Assembly: GCF_022354825.1 (NCBI RefSeq)
Contig: NZ_CP031168.1
Span: 731,001 to 795,000 of the forward strand
DNA: 64,000 nucleotides
Origin: Paenibacillus sp. H1-7
Lineage (GTDB): Bacteria > Bacillota > Bacilli > Paenibacillales > NBRC-103111
Direction of reading: 5' to 3'
Every line of letters starts with the position of its first letter. The stretch's first letter is position 1. The position numbers and the translations under genes are program-made. Under the pieces are notes generated by a model, which was not told where the DNA came from, ran no database searches, and saw only the letters and a program-made list of their open reading frames with translations. Shown here one piece after another: positions 8,358-16,680 of the stretch.

Positions 8358-9233
8358 ATGATGTCCGTACTGCAGTTCGTTTCTCCGCCGCTCCCGCATT
8401 ATATCGCCAGCGGCTACACGATCTTTCATCCCGGCGATAAGCATATGAGCCGGCGCAATATCGGCGTGTTCGACCTGCTGGTCGTAACGCGCGGGTGCTT
8501 GTTTATCGGCGAGGAAGACCGCCATTACGAGGTTTCAGGCGGCCACGCGCTCATTCTTCGGCCGGATCGTCACCATTATCCGACGAAGGGCTGCGAGGAG
8601 CGGACGGAATATTATTGGCTTCATTTCGATACGACCGGCAAATGGGGTCAGGTGGAAGAGGCCGAGAATGAACGGCCGCGGGAGCCGTCCGGAGAGAAGA
8701 CGGCTTTTACGATGGAAACGTTCACGATGCTGCTGCCCCAATTCGTGTCGCTTCCTTTGCCCAAAGCAACCTACGAGCCGCTGAGGCAGTTAAGCGAATT
8801 GGAGCAGGAATCCCATATGAGCTGGGCCCGGTGGAAGCTGCAGCTGATTTTCCAAGGCTTGCTCGAGCAATTGAGCTCCTCGCTGGATCGGCGAACGGCA
8901 TCGCCAGGGGCGCATGTGGCCGAGCAGGCGGCCTCATACTTAAGAATGCATTACAAAGAAGAAGTAACGGCCAGGCAGCTTGGCGAGGCGTTAAATTTTC
9001 ATCCTGTGTACATTGCGCGGTGTATGCAGAAGGAATACGGCGTGTCGCCGTTCGACTATTTGCTCCGGTACCGGATCGAGCAGGCTAAGCTGCTGCTGCT
9101 GCAGACGAATCATTCGATTGCTCTCATAGCCGAAATGGTCGGCTTCAATCAGGCCGCCTATTTCGCTTCCTGCTTCGCCAAAGTGGAGGGAATCCCGCCG
9201 CGAACGTACCGTCAACGCTTTTATCATATTTGA
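8358..9233 (+). CDS. AraC-family transcriptional regulator
   Basis: This 291-aa regulator has an N-terminal cupin-like sensing domain (GHALILRPDRHHYPTKG, with FHPGDKHMSRRNIGVFDLLV before it) and a C-terminal double helix-turn-helix. The first helix pair is VTARQLGEALNFHPVYIARC. The second is SIALIAEMVGFNQAAYFASC, followed by the typical GIPPRTYRQRF tail. The start is ATG 8358 or 8361 after GGAAGGGGGAG; the earlier in-frame ATG at 8292 lacks a site. It probably senses a carbohydrate or small effector and may control the divergent MATE pump. Confidence 0.88.
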   Translation: MMSVLQFVSPPLPHYIASGYTIFHPGDKHMSRRNIGVFDLLVVTRGCLFIGEEDRHYEVSGGHALILRPDRHHYPTKGCEERTEYYWLHFDTTGKWGQVEEAENERPREPSGEKTAFTMETFTMLLPQFVSLPLPKATYEPLRQLSELEQESHMSWARWKLQLIFQGLLEQLSSSLDRRTASPGAHVAEQAASYLRMHYKEEVTARQLGEALNFHPVYIARCMQKEYGVSPFDYLLRYRIEQAKLLLLQTNHSIALIAEMVGFNQAAYFASCFAKVEGIPPRTYRQRFYHI

Positions 9234-9323
9234 TCCGGCTCGCCGACCCCCATAAATGGTTAGAGGCTGACGAACATGCATAGAGAAGATGTCGAAAGCT
9301 GGAAATACAAGGCGGGGATCAAC

Positions 9324-9527
9324 ATGAATTTGTCCAACTGCAGCGGCTGCGGCAAGCTGCATCTGCAGCGTGAGCATGTGCTGTGTACGGATTGCTTCAA
9401 GCTTCATATGGAGGAAAGGAGCAAGGTGAAGGCTTTTCTCTCGGCTCATCCGGGAGCGTCGGTAATGGACCTTGCTCGGCATATGGGACTTTCCATTCAA
9501 AAAGTAAACGAACTGGTGAAAAGGTAG
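9324..9527 (+). CDS. YvyF-like small zinc-ribbon/helix-turn-helix protein
   Basis: This is a 67-aa protein with a zinc-ribbon-like C-x2-C (NCSGCGKLH) and C-x2-C (LCTDCF), then a helical tail that ends like a winged helix (SVMDLARHMGLSIQKVNELVKR). The same layout is seen in YvyF, the flagellar operon protein of Bacilli (TIGR03826). The start is ATG 9324 after GGCGGGGA, giving the same N-terminus as YvyF; the ATG at 9276 would add 16 non-conserved residues. No flagellar genes are nearby here, so it may be a paralogue with another role. Metal binding is inferred from the four cysteines. Confidence 0.65.
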   Translation: MNLSNCSGCGKLHLQREHVLCTDCFKLHMEERSKVKAFLSAHPGASVMDLARHMGLSIQKVNELVKR

Positions 9528-9550
9528 CTATATCGGGGATACGCCTCGAT

Positions 9551-9580
9551 AGCTGGCTGCTTGAAGCCGGTTCTTTTTTT
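9551..9580 (+). terminator. Terminator after the YvyF-like gene
   Basis: The stem AGCTGGCT (9551-9558) with AGCCGGTT (9565-9572) includes two G-U pairs, followed by CTTTTTTT. Confidence 0.7.
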
Positions 9581-9671
9581 GTTAACTGCACTCGATGCGG
9601 CTGGTTCAATGACTCTATAAAAAAGGGATAAAGATTATTTAATGATAGTGAAACCATAATATTCGATCTCA

Positions 9672-9731
9672 CGTACCACTAGTGTACGGAGCGACGGAAG
9701 GACTTTTCCCGCGGTTGCTCTGGAAAAGTCC
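9672..9731 (+). promoter_or_regulatory. Two-hairpin leader upstream of terC
   Basis: The first dyad is CGTAC/GTACG (9672-9688). The second is a perfect 10-bp stem, GGACTTTTCC (9700-9709) with GGAAAAGTCC (9722-9731), followed by ATTTCATTTTT. The second looks like a weak attenuator. TerC genes in Bacilli often carry a yybP-ykoY manganese riboswitch, but its conserved GGGGAGTA core is absent here. Confidence 0.45.
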
Positions 9732-9803
9732 ATTTCATTTTTGCTATGAATTGGTCATACATTGGGAACCCTATACAACGATCTGAACGAAGGAGAGATG
9801 CAC

Positions 9804-10478
9804 ATGGAATTGTTTTCCCCCGAATTTTGGTCGGCCTTATTGGCCATCGTGGTGATTGACCTCGTCCTAGCCGGAGATAACGCTATCGTTATCGGGCTGT
9901 CTGCGAGAAACTTGCCCAAAGCGCAGCAGAAAAAAGTAATCTTATGGGGTACCGTCGGCGCCATAGCCATTCGTTCTTTGCTGACCTTGGTTGTCGTATG
10001 GCTGCTGAAGATTCCGGGATTGCTGCTGATCGGCGGATTGCTGCTGGTCTGGATCGCATACAAGCTGTTGGTGGAAGAGAAAAAGCACGACGTCGAATCG
10101 GCGGTCAGCATGATGTCGGCGATCAAGACGATCGTCATTGCCGATACCGTAATGGGATTGGACAACGTCCTGGCTGTAGCGGGCGCGGCGCACGGCGACT
10201 TTCTGTTAGTTGTACTCGGCTTGCTGGTCAGCGTTCCTATCGTTGTATGGGGCAGCACGATTATTCTAAAATGGGTCGAACGATTCCCGATTATTATTTA
10301 TATCGGTTCGGCGGTTCTCGCCTGGACGGCGTCGAAAATGATCGTCGACGAGCCGATCGTCAAAGGATTTTTCGAAGCGAATCCGATATGGAAATATGTA
10401 TTGATGGTTGTCGTTGTTATAGGGGTACTGGCACTCGGCAGGCTGAAGAAAAAGAGCCACGTGATGGAGAAAGCTTAA
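9804..10478 (+). CDS. TerC family integral membrane protein
   Basis: This 224-aa protein has about seven TM segments and belongs to the TerC/YceF/YkoY family. Members export manganese, often to metalate secreted proteins. The two signature Asp motifs are present: DLVLAGDNAIVIGLSARNLP near residue 18 and DTVMGLDNVLAVAGAA near residue 114. ATG 9804 has AAGGAG 8 nt upstream; ATG 9798 is only 2 nt from it. A strong terminator follows. The gene is monocistronic with a hairpin leader. Mn export is inferred from family knowledge. Confidence 0.9.
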   Translation: MELFSPEFWSALLAIVVIDLVLAGDNAIVIGLSARNLPKAQQKKVILWGTVGAIAIRSLLTLVVVWLLKIPGLLLIGGLLLVWIAYKLLVEEKKHDVESAVSMMSAIKTIVIADTVMGLDNVLAVAGAAHGDFLLVVLGLLVSVPIVVWGSTIILKWVERFPIIIYIGSAVLAWTASKMIVDEPIVKGFFEANPIWKYVLMVVVVIGVLALGRLKKKSHVMEKA

Positions 10479-10558
10479 GAGAATCAGCTTTTAAGCAGGA
10501 ACCTGCTGTATGGCGGAGACAGACAGTTATCGATAATCAATAAGGTTAAATAAAATAG

Positions 10559-10595
10559 GCCGAAGAAAGCGCAGCAGCTTTCTTCGGCTTTGTTG
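10559..10595 (+). terminator. Terminator after terC
   Basis: A 12-bp perfect stem, GCCGAAGAAAGC (10559-10570) with its complement (10577-10588), has loop GCAGCA followed by TTTGTTGTGTT. Confidence 0.85.
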
Positions 10596-10737
10596 TGTTG
10601 ATGGACCGTCAGTTATGGAGAACGGGATAGTATCCATATGCGGTCGGAAATCCTCTTCATGTACTGCTCACCCAGAATGGACTGCCGGTCGCTTAGGCTG
10701 CTGCAATTGTCCGGCGGCCCTGCGTGCTTGATTGACG

Positions 10738-11208
10738 CTATCCCTTCAGCCGTTTGCCTTCCTGCAGCAGCTCCACGGCCTTTTCAATGCGTCGGGAGCG
10801 GGTATCGGCCTTTTTGGCCGACTCGATCCAATCGATGTATTCTTTTTGGTGAGAATAGGACAGTCGCAGGAACGGCTCCAGCAGGGAAGGGGCGGCCATT
10901 TGCAGCGCAGCACGCAGATCGTCCGGCACGTCCACGGTGCGCGTCTCCTTATCCTGCTCCATCTCGACCTCAGCCATATCTCCGGCTTCGACACCTGCGC
11001 TGTCCCGCAAGGACTGGTTAACAACCATATAATGGGTGCCGTTGCCATGGGGCATTAGCGTACCGCGGTACGGAACCCCGTTGACGGTGCCTTTCACTTT
11101 AACCTGCGACCGGCTTCCGAAGGCTTGCTCCACGTCGAAGGGGACATCGAGATAAGTCCATGTTCCCGTCCCCTCCGGGCGAATGAGCCGGGAAGTAAAG
11201 ATATGCAT
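10738..11208 (-). CDS. DUF1905 / YdeI (OmdA-like) domain protein
   Basis: This 156-aa cytosolic protein has two domains. The N-terminal ~95 residues are DUF1905, a beta-barrel (WTYLDVPFDVEQAFGSRSQV, VPYRGTLMPHGNGTHYMVV). The C-terminal ~60 residues match the bacteriocin-protection YdeI/OmdA motif (LRLSYSHQKEYIDWIESAKKADTRSRRIEKA). The pairing is common in soil Bacillota. The start ATG 11208 follows AAGGAGCGG; the open frame extends 8 codons further without a site. Function is unknown beyond a proposed stress or envelope role. Confidence 0.82.
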   Translation of the reverse strand: MHIFTSRLIRPEGTGTWTYLDVPFDVEQAFGSRSQVKVKGTVNGVPYRGTLMPHGNGTHYMVVNQSLRDSAGVEAGDMAEVEMEQDKETRTVDVPDDLRAALQMAAPSLLEPFLRLSYSHQKEYIDWIESAKKADTRSRRIEKAVELLQEGKRLKG

Positions 11209-11382
11209 GCTGCTTCCGCTCCTTTTTTGCACCTATTATACCATGGGCGAGCGGCGGGAACGAAACTAGCCTTTGCGAGTTACCATGCCGCCAGGAGAGT
11301 AAGAACCAAGGCGGAACATACTGCCGGATGAAAAAAAGCCCCCATTGAGGGAGCTCTTTACGCTTCTTGCCTGCTTGTCGTG

Positions 11383-12252
11383 CTACGTCTGAACTGTAGA
11401 CAGCTTGCATTTTATGGCGCGCCGAATGATCGTTTTGTGCAGCTTTTTCGGTGTGATGCTTGGATTCCCGGCATTGATGCGCGGCAGCTGCAGCGGGTCG
11501 TCCTTGCGCGTCGCCATCCGGCTCGTGACGGTAAAGGCATAGCCGATTCCGCCCTGCTGAACGAGCTCGGAAGCTTCTTTATGGTACATCCCGAACGGAT
11601 ACGCATAAGTATCCACCTTCTTGTTGTGCAGCTCGTACAAACCGTTGATGCACTTCTGGGTATCGTTAACGATACGAGCGCGGTACTCATCTTGCGTCTC
11701 CTGCTTGCCGTCCGCGAGCAGATAGCTGGTCAGCAGCGGCTTTCCGTTCGCTTTGGCATGCAGTCCGTGAGAATGGCATTGGAAGTCGACGAGATCGCTC
11801 TGCCGCTTCATCTCCCTTATTTCCTCTCTGGATAACGAAGGGAGGTGCGTTGCTTTCGGATGATCGAGATCCTTGGTAATGACGAAGTTCACGGCCGGGA
11901 TGCGCAGCTCTTGAAGAACCGGATAACCATATGTATAAAAGCTCTCGTAGCCGTCGTCGAATGTGATGAGCACTGCCTTCTTCGGAACCGGAGCCCCTTC
12001 TATGTATTGCTTGAACTGATCCAAAGTAATGAAATGATAGCCTTTGCGCTTCAAATAGGATAATTGCTCCCGGAACAGCTGCGGCGTGATGGTCACGCTG
12101 CTTTGTTCCTTTTCGCTCAAATGATGATAGGCCAGCACGGCGACCTGATCGCTGTAGGAGTAAGAACCCCACTGGTAAACGCTGAACAGCAGAAAGAAGG
12201 AAGCCAGAAGCAGGATGCCGACTGACTTCCACACAACATGTTTCGAACGCAT
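11383..12252 (-). CDS. Membrane-anchored polysaccharide deacetylase
   Basis: This is a 289-aa NodB-homology (carbohydrate esterase 4-like) enzyme with one N-terminal TM helix (residues 9-27) placing the catalytic domain outside the cell. Motif 1 is ITFDDGYES, motif 2 is CHSHGLH (the metal-binding His pair), and motif 3 is DTYAYPFG. The arrangement (YHHLS near the start, then TFDDG) resembles poly-N-acetylglucosamine deacetylases of the IcaB/PgaB type. It lies 21 bp downstream of a membrane protein gene and is probably co-transcribed with it. Given the GlcNAc-type polysaccharide genes 14 kb away it might modify that product, but chitin oligomers or peptidoglycan are equally possible. Confidence 0.88.
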   Translation of the reverse strand: MRSKHVVWKSVGILLLASFFLLFSVYQWGSYSYSDQVAVLAYHHLSEKEQSSVTITPQLFREQLSYLKRKGYHFITLDQFKQYIEGAPVPKKAVLITFDDGYESFYTYGYPVLQELRIPAVNFVITKDLDHPKATHLPSLSREEIREMKRQSDLVDFQCHSHGLHAKANGKPLLTSYLLADGKQETQDEYRARIVNDTQKCINGLYELHNKKVDTYAYPFGMYHKEASELVQQGGIGYAFTVTSRMATRKDDPLQLPRINAGNPSITPKKLHKTIIRRAIKCKLSTVQT

Positions 12253-12273
12253 GATTTCGGTTTGAACCTCCGT

Positions 12274-12798
12274 TTAGCTTTTATGTTTCGGCGCTTCGTC
12301 CTCATTCCATACGTCATCGGACGGCTCCTGGTTTCCGGAAGAGGAAGAATGGCTGCCGCTCTTGCCGTTGAACAGCGTTTCGGCCAACGCCTTCAGCTTA
12401 TCCATGACTTTGCCGTAGCCGAACCCGACGAGGAAGGCGATGGCGATTTTGGCTATTACCGAGTCGCCTGTCTGCAGGAGGAGAATGCCGCTTTGGAACA
12501 AAATGATCGTCATGACCGCTGCAGCGGCGCATTTGATGGGGCGGAGCATATACCATAACACCCATCGCTCGGACATCCTGTCGTAATATTCATGAAAAAG
12601 GCGAAGCGCGTATAAACACCCGCCTATGCTGCCGGCCAAGGCGTAGTAGACGTAGTCCCGCAGCAGCTGCCAATCGACGCCCAGCATCGTGCCGAACAAG
12701 CCGCTTCGCATCGCGGCCATAAGCCAGAAGCTGCCCAGCAGCCAAAGCGTCAAATAGATGACTATGCCGAGCTTGTACGCCTTTTTCTTGTCGAGCAT
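12274..12798 (-). CDS. Unknown membrane protein, partner of the deacetylase
   Basis: This 174-aa protein has about four predicted TM helices (near residues 10-30, 45-65, 85-105 and 115-132) and a hydrophilic Ser/Asp/Lys-rich C-terminal tail. No family motif is recognised. ATG 12798 is well placed after AAAGGCGG; GTG 12807 is an alternative start. It stands immediately upstream of the polysaccharide deacetylase on the same strand, suggesting a shared envelope function. The gene call rests on codon structure, ribosome-binding site and context. Confidence 0.75.
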   Translation of the reverse strand: MLDKKKAYKLGIVIYLTLWLLGSFWLMAAMRSGLFGTMLGVDWQLLRDYVYYALAGSIGGCLYALRLFHEYYDRMSERWVLWYMLRPIKCAAAAVMTIILFQSGILLLQTGDSVIAKIAIAFLVGFGYGKVMDKLKALAETLFNGKSGSHSSSSGNQEPSDDVWNEDEAPKHKS

Positions 12799-12864
12799 TC
12801 GCTTCACCGCCTTTTCCTTGCGCTACTGCATCATATGTGCAAGGCGCACGGGAGGTGCAGACGC

Positions 12865-12908
12865 AAAAAAAGAAGGATAGAAGCGGCGTCCGTTCGCCGT
12901 GCTATCCT
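12865..12908 (-). terminator. Terminator after thymidine kinase
   Basis: Reading leftward, AGGATAG-CACGGCG pairs with CGCCG-CTT-CTATCCT around an AACGGA loop, with one bulge, followed by TCTTTTTTT. Confidence 0.75.
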
Positions 12909-12937
12909 CTTAGAGCTGTTTGACGGTAAACCGAAGA

Positions 12938-13507
12938 TTAATTTCCTTTTCGTTTGGACGAGTAGCATTTGCGGCAGACCGGCAAATAGCTTTCGTTGCC
13001 GCCGATCTGGATTTGTTCTCCTTCGAATACAGGCTGCCCGTCCTTGCAGCGCATGTTCATGATGGCTTTTTTATCGCAAAACCAGCAAACGGTTTTAATT
13101 TCCTCGATCTTATCCGCCAAAGCGAGCAGATGATAGCTGCCTTCGAACAGCTGTCCCAGGAAATCTGCGCGCAGTCCGTAAGCAATGACCGGAATGTCCA
13201 GTGTATCGACGATTTCCGTCAGCTGGAGCACCTGCTCTTTATTCAAAAATTGCGCTTCGTCAATAATGATGCAATTGGGCTTTTCCGCCTCCGCCATCTT
13301 AACCATATCAATCCGGTCGTCGATGACAATCGCCTGCTTCTGCATCCCGATCCGGGAAGCTACCGTGCCTACACCGTTCCGGTCGTCGACGGAGGGGGTG
13401 AACAAAAGCACTTTTTTGCCCTGCTCCTCATAATTGTGAGCGGTACGGAGCACTTCGATCGATTTGCCGCTGTTCATAGTGCCGTACCGGAAATATAATT
13501 TGGCCAC
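12938..13507 (-). CDS. tdk: Thymidine kinase (type II)
   Basis: This 189-aa enzyme phosphorylates thymidine to dTMP in the salvage pathway. The P-loop is YGTMNSGKS at the N-terminus, the Walker B-type motif is IIIDEAQFL near residue 80, and the zinc lasso has C-x2-C (CWFC) and a second pair in CRKC near the end. The start is GTG 13507 (VAKLYFRYG), where the conserved family N-terminus begins. An in-frame start at 13543 would add a 12-residue extension unlike the family. It lies directly behind the PAS kinase gene and is probably co-transcribed with it. Its stop is followed by a terminator. Confidence 0.93.
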   Translation of the reverse strand: MAKLYFRYGTMNSGKSIEVLRTAHNYEEQGKKVLLFTPSVDDRNGVGTVASRIGMQKQAIVIDDRIDMVKMAEAEKPNCIIIDEAQFLNKEQVLQLTEIVDTLDIPVIAYGLRADFLGQLFEGSYHLLALADKIEEIKTVCWFCDKKAIMNMRCKDGQPVFEGEQIQIGGNESYLPVCRKCYSSKRKGN

Positions 13508-13546
13508 GTTGGAAGACAGTCCTCTCGGGTGAAAGATATCCACCTA

Positions 13547-15400
13547 TCATAGCACAGGTTGTTCAGGAAGAGTATAGGTCTCCCGCGGAATGGGCCGGAC
13601 TCCCTTCTCGGCCGGGGTATGACCGGCAGGAAGGAATACCGTGACTTTCGTGCCTGCTCCCGGCTCGCTGGCGATTTGGATGGCACCGCCGTGATCGTTC
13701 AGCATTTTTTGGCAGAGCACAAGTCCGAGGCCGGAGCTTTTATCTTTGGTAGTGAAGAAGGGTTCGCCGATGCGTGCCATCAATTCCGGAGGAATGCCGT
13801 TCCCTTCGTCTGCAAAGGTCACGGCCAGCATGTCATTCGATAAATAGCAATCGATCGTAATGGTTCCGCCGTCGGGCATAGCTTCCATGCCGTTGCGAAT
13901 GAGGCTGGCAAATACATGCTTCAGCTGCTCCTCGTCGCAATAAACCTCGACCAGGTGCGTCGGGAAGAGCGGTTTCAGCTTAGCTCTGTTCAAAGCTGCT
14001 TCCTCTTCCATAAGAGCGATAACCTCACGGAGGATCGGTCCTATTCTGCGCCGTTTGAATTGGCTCGAAAGAGGACTTGAGAGCATGAGCAGCTTGCTGA
14101 TCGTTTGCTCGATACGCGTCATCTCGGAGAGCATGACGGAGAAGTATTGCTCCTTGTACTGCGCATTTTGCTTCATGAATTGAGTGAAGCCCTTGAGCGC
14201 GGTCAGAGGATTGCGAATTTCGTAGGCCAATCCGGCGGCGAGCTGTCCTGCAACCGACAGCCTATCCGTAAAGCGCAGCACTTCCTCGGCCTGCTTGCGC
14301 TCGGTCATGTTGCGCAGGATGAGACAAAGGGCAATGACGCTTTGATCCTCCGCAAGAACAGGAGAAACCGTCATACAGACGTCGATCCTGCTGCCATCCT
14401 TATGCTGCCGCACCGTTTCGAGGCTGCCAAGAGACTGTCCTTGCGCTGCTTGCCTGAACCATTTCAGGGTATCTTCCAGAAGAGCGCCTGGAATTGTCGG
14501 CGGCAGCTTGCCGAGCAGCTCGTCATCTTCATAGCCGAACGTGCTCTTGTACGCGGGATTGATGTAAATGACGCGGAAGTCCAGATCGAGGATGGCGAAA
14601 GCGTCGGGAATATGCTCGATCATGGAATCCAGCAGCCGTTTCAATTCCCTGTAGGCGTTCTCCCGGTTGTTGACCGCGGTCGTTTCCTGGATAAACAGGC
14701 ACAGGCCGTCTTTGGTCGGATGACAGTTCATTTCATAGGCTCGGCCGGAGGGCATCGTTTCGTGGACGAAGACCGATGTTTTATCTTCCATCGCCCGATG
14801 GCACGCTTGGTAAAACCAGGTATTGACGGCATAAGGGAATTTGTCCCATATCCGCTCGCCGATCAGCTGTTCGCGCCGGATTTGGATCAGGTCCTCGGCC
14901 GCTTTGTTAACATAAGTATATTTCCAATCGGTGCTTAATTTGATGAAGGAATAAGGAATCGATTCCAATAACGAACAGAAGGAAGAAGAGGAGAAGCGAA
15001 GCTGCTGCTCCAGCATTTTGTTATTCGTAATATTGTGCAGCTGCCATAAGATCCATAGCGGCTGTCCGTTCGCATCCTTCAGCAGCATGGCGTTCGCAAG
15101 GCACCAAACCGTATCCTTCGACGAATGGATAAACCGGACTTCCTCCTGGAAGGAGGGGATCGCTTGCTCGGCCAGCCGGCTGGATAAGTCCATGCAGCGG
15201 AGCAGCTCGTCGGGATGGAGCAGTGCCGGCAAATTCATCTGCTTCAATCGGTGCTCCGTATAACCCAACAATTGACAGAAGGCAGGATTGACCCGCATCA
15301 AGCTGCAGTCCATGTTCATCAGCGCTGCTCCGAAGGGGGACTCGGCAAACCATTGCTCTGCAAGCTCTGGGGGAAGAGCCTTATTGTTATTTGGATTCAT
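13547..15400 (-). CDS. Multi-PAS sensor histidine kinase lacking the phosphoacceptor His
   Basis: This 617-aa cytosolic protein has about three PAS domains (residues ~15-125, ~135-240 and ~250-365), then HisKA and HATPase_c. No TM segment is seen, as in the orphan Spo0A-feeding kinases KinA/KinE. The ATP domain is intact: N-box IRNGMEAM, G1 DEGNGIP, F-box GEPFFTTK, G2 SSGLGL. The H-box, however, reads LAAGLAYEIRNPLTALKGF where the family has AHEIRNP. The acceptor His is Tyr (codon TAC at 14224-14222), one base from CAC. It may be a pseudokinase, a regulator of partner kinases, or a mutated allele. No response regulator gene is adjacent. Confidence 0.9.
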   Translation of the reverse strand: MNPNNNKALPPELAEQWFAESPFGAALMNMDCSLMRVNPAFCQLLGYTEHRLKQMNLPALLHPDELLRCMDLSSRLAEQAIPSFQEEVRFIHSSKDTVWCLANAMLLKDANGQPLWILWQLHNITNNKMLEQQLRFSSSSFCSLLESIPYSFIKLSTDWKYTYVNKAAEDLIQIRREQLIGERIWDKFPYAVNTWFYQACHRAMEDKTSVFVHETMPSGRAYEMNCHPTKDGLCLFIQETTAVNNRENAYRELKRLLDSMIEHIPDAFAILDLDFRVIYINPAYKSTFGYEDDELLGKLPPTIPGALLEDTLKWFRQAAQGQSLGSLETVRQHKDGSRIDVCMTVSPVLAEDQSVIALCLILRNMTERKQAEEVLRFTDRLSVAGQLAAGLAYEIRNPLTALKGFTQFMKQNAQYKEQYFSVMLSEMTRIEQTISKLLMLSSPLSSQFKRRRIGPILREVIALMEEEAALNRAKLKPLFPTHLVEVYCDEEQLKHVFASLIRNGMEAMPDGGTITIDCYLSNDMLAVTFADEGNGIPPELMARIGEPFFTTKDKSSGLGLVLCQKMLNDHGGAIQIASEPGAGTKVTVFLPAGHTPAEKGVRPIPRETYTLPEQPVL

Positions 15401-15626
15401 CTTCGCACGGGCCTCCGAAATAGGCTGAAGTAAGAACTCATTGCTAGCTAAGTTCTACAACAACCCGCCCGTTCCCTTCGTAAGAAAATGACATTGGTGA
15501 AATTTTTCTTCACAATTTCTTGGAATTTCCCGGCAGGCAGACAGGGAGCGCGGACTTTTTGGCGAATTGATTGTACTATCGATACGCAACAGGAATACAA
15601 ATGTAAAGGGATCAGGAGGCGATAGG

Positions 15627-16625
15627 ATGTCCACGATTCGTTGGGCGGTTATCGGAGCGGGTGACGTAGTGGAGCGCAGGGTGGCCAAAGCCTTGCAGAC
15701 TGCTGAAGGAAGTACGCTCCTGGCCGCGGTGAGACGCGATGAGGCAAAGCTGCAGGCATTTGCCGAGAAGTTCGGCGTGCCAAGGGCATACAAGGATGCT
15801 GCGGACGTATGGAACGACCCGGACATCGATGCGGTGTACGTGGCGACACCTGTCATGATGCACGCGGAGCATACGATGGAAGCGGCCCGTCACGGCAAGC
15901 ACGTGCTGTGTGAAAAGCCGATGGCGCTAAACGCTGCGGAAGCAGAAGGCATGATCGCCGTCTGCAGGGAGCATGGCGTGAAGCTCGGCATTGCGTACTA
16001 CCGCAGATTTTATCCGAAAATTCAAAAGATGAAGCAACTGATCGACTCGGGCGCCATCGGCAAACCGGTCTATGCCCGTGCGCAATTCAGCGGCAAAACG
16101 AATCATGCAGGAACGGACCGGGCATGGCTGCTGAGGCCGGAGGTGTCCGGTGGCGGGCCGCTGATGGATGTCGGCACGCATGTCATCGATTTGCTGTGCT
16201 ACTGTCTCGGTGAGCCGCGGCAAGTGTCGGCCATGACGGGGAATGTGCTGCAGGAGCTCGATGTCGAGGATACGGCCTCGGTCCTGATCCAATTCGCATC
16301 CGGCTGTCACGCTTCCGTTCATGCGAGCTTCAGCACGGCCGCCGGCAACCAGCTGGAATTGTTCGGCACGGAAGGAAAGCTGACTATGAAGACAATCGAG
16401 GATTCCGAGCTGGTATGGACGAACGGAGCCGGGGAGGTTCAGCTATTCGATTTGCCCAAGCATGAAAATATGAACGTTCCTATGATAGAGCGTTTCATAG
16501 AATATATACGGGGCGGGCAAAGCTTCCCGAGCGAAGGCAAGCAGGGAATACTCGCTTCGCGGGTTGCGGAAGCCGCTTATCGTTCGGCGGCGGAGGGGCG
16601 CCATATTTCGGTTTTAGACAAGTAG
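15627..16625 (+). CDS. Gfo/Idh/MocA family oxidoreductase
   Basis: This 332-aa NAD(P)-binding dehydrogenase-type protein has the Rossmann motif WAVIGAGDVVERR at the N-terminus, LCEKPMALN near residue 95 (the EKP motif), and GGGPLMDVGTHVIDLLCY near 175, with the Asp and His of the active site. ATG 15627 follows AGGAGG with good spacing; the frame extends 20 codons upstream without a site. It is monocistronic with its own terminator and is about as divergent from the first Gfo/Idh protein (2.7 kb) as typical paralogues. The substrate is unknown. Confidence 0.88.
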   Translation: MSTIRWAVIGAGDVVERRVAKALQTAEGSTLLAAVRRDEAKLQAFAEKFGVPRAYKDAADVWNDPDIDAVYVATPVMMHAEHTMEAARHGKHVLCEKPMALNAAEAEGMIAVCREHGVKLGIAYYRRFYPKIQKMKQLIDSGAIGKPVYARAQFSGKTNHAGTDRAWLLRPEVSGGGPLMDVGTHVIDLLCYCLGEPRQVSAMTGNVLQELDVEDTASVLIQFASGCHASVHASFSTAAGNQLELFGTEGKLTMKTIEDSELVWTNGAGEVQLFDLPKHENMNVPMIERFIEYIRGGQSFPSEGKQGILASRVAEAAYRSAAEGRHISVLDK

Positions 16626-16653
16626 GCTTGGTCATAGCCGGACATTCATGGAT

Positions 16654-16680
16654 CAAGCTTGGAGAAAAGCTTGGTTTTTG
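16654..16680 (+). terminator. Terminator after the second Gfo/Idh gene
   Basis: The stem CAAGCTT (16654-16660) with AAGCTTG (16667-16673), loop GGAGAA, is followed by GTTTTTG. Confidence 0.7.

Noticed and set aside
9590..9800. yybP-ykoY manganese riboswitch before terC
   Set aside because: The GGGGAGTA motif and its partner stem are absent; only two plain hairpins are seen.
10638..11021. Rightward open frame over the DUF1905/YdeI gene
   Set aside because: It is antisense to a clear family protein and has no own features.
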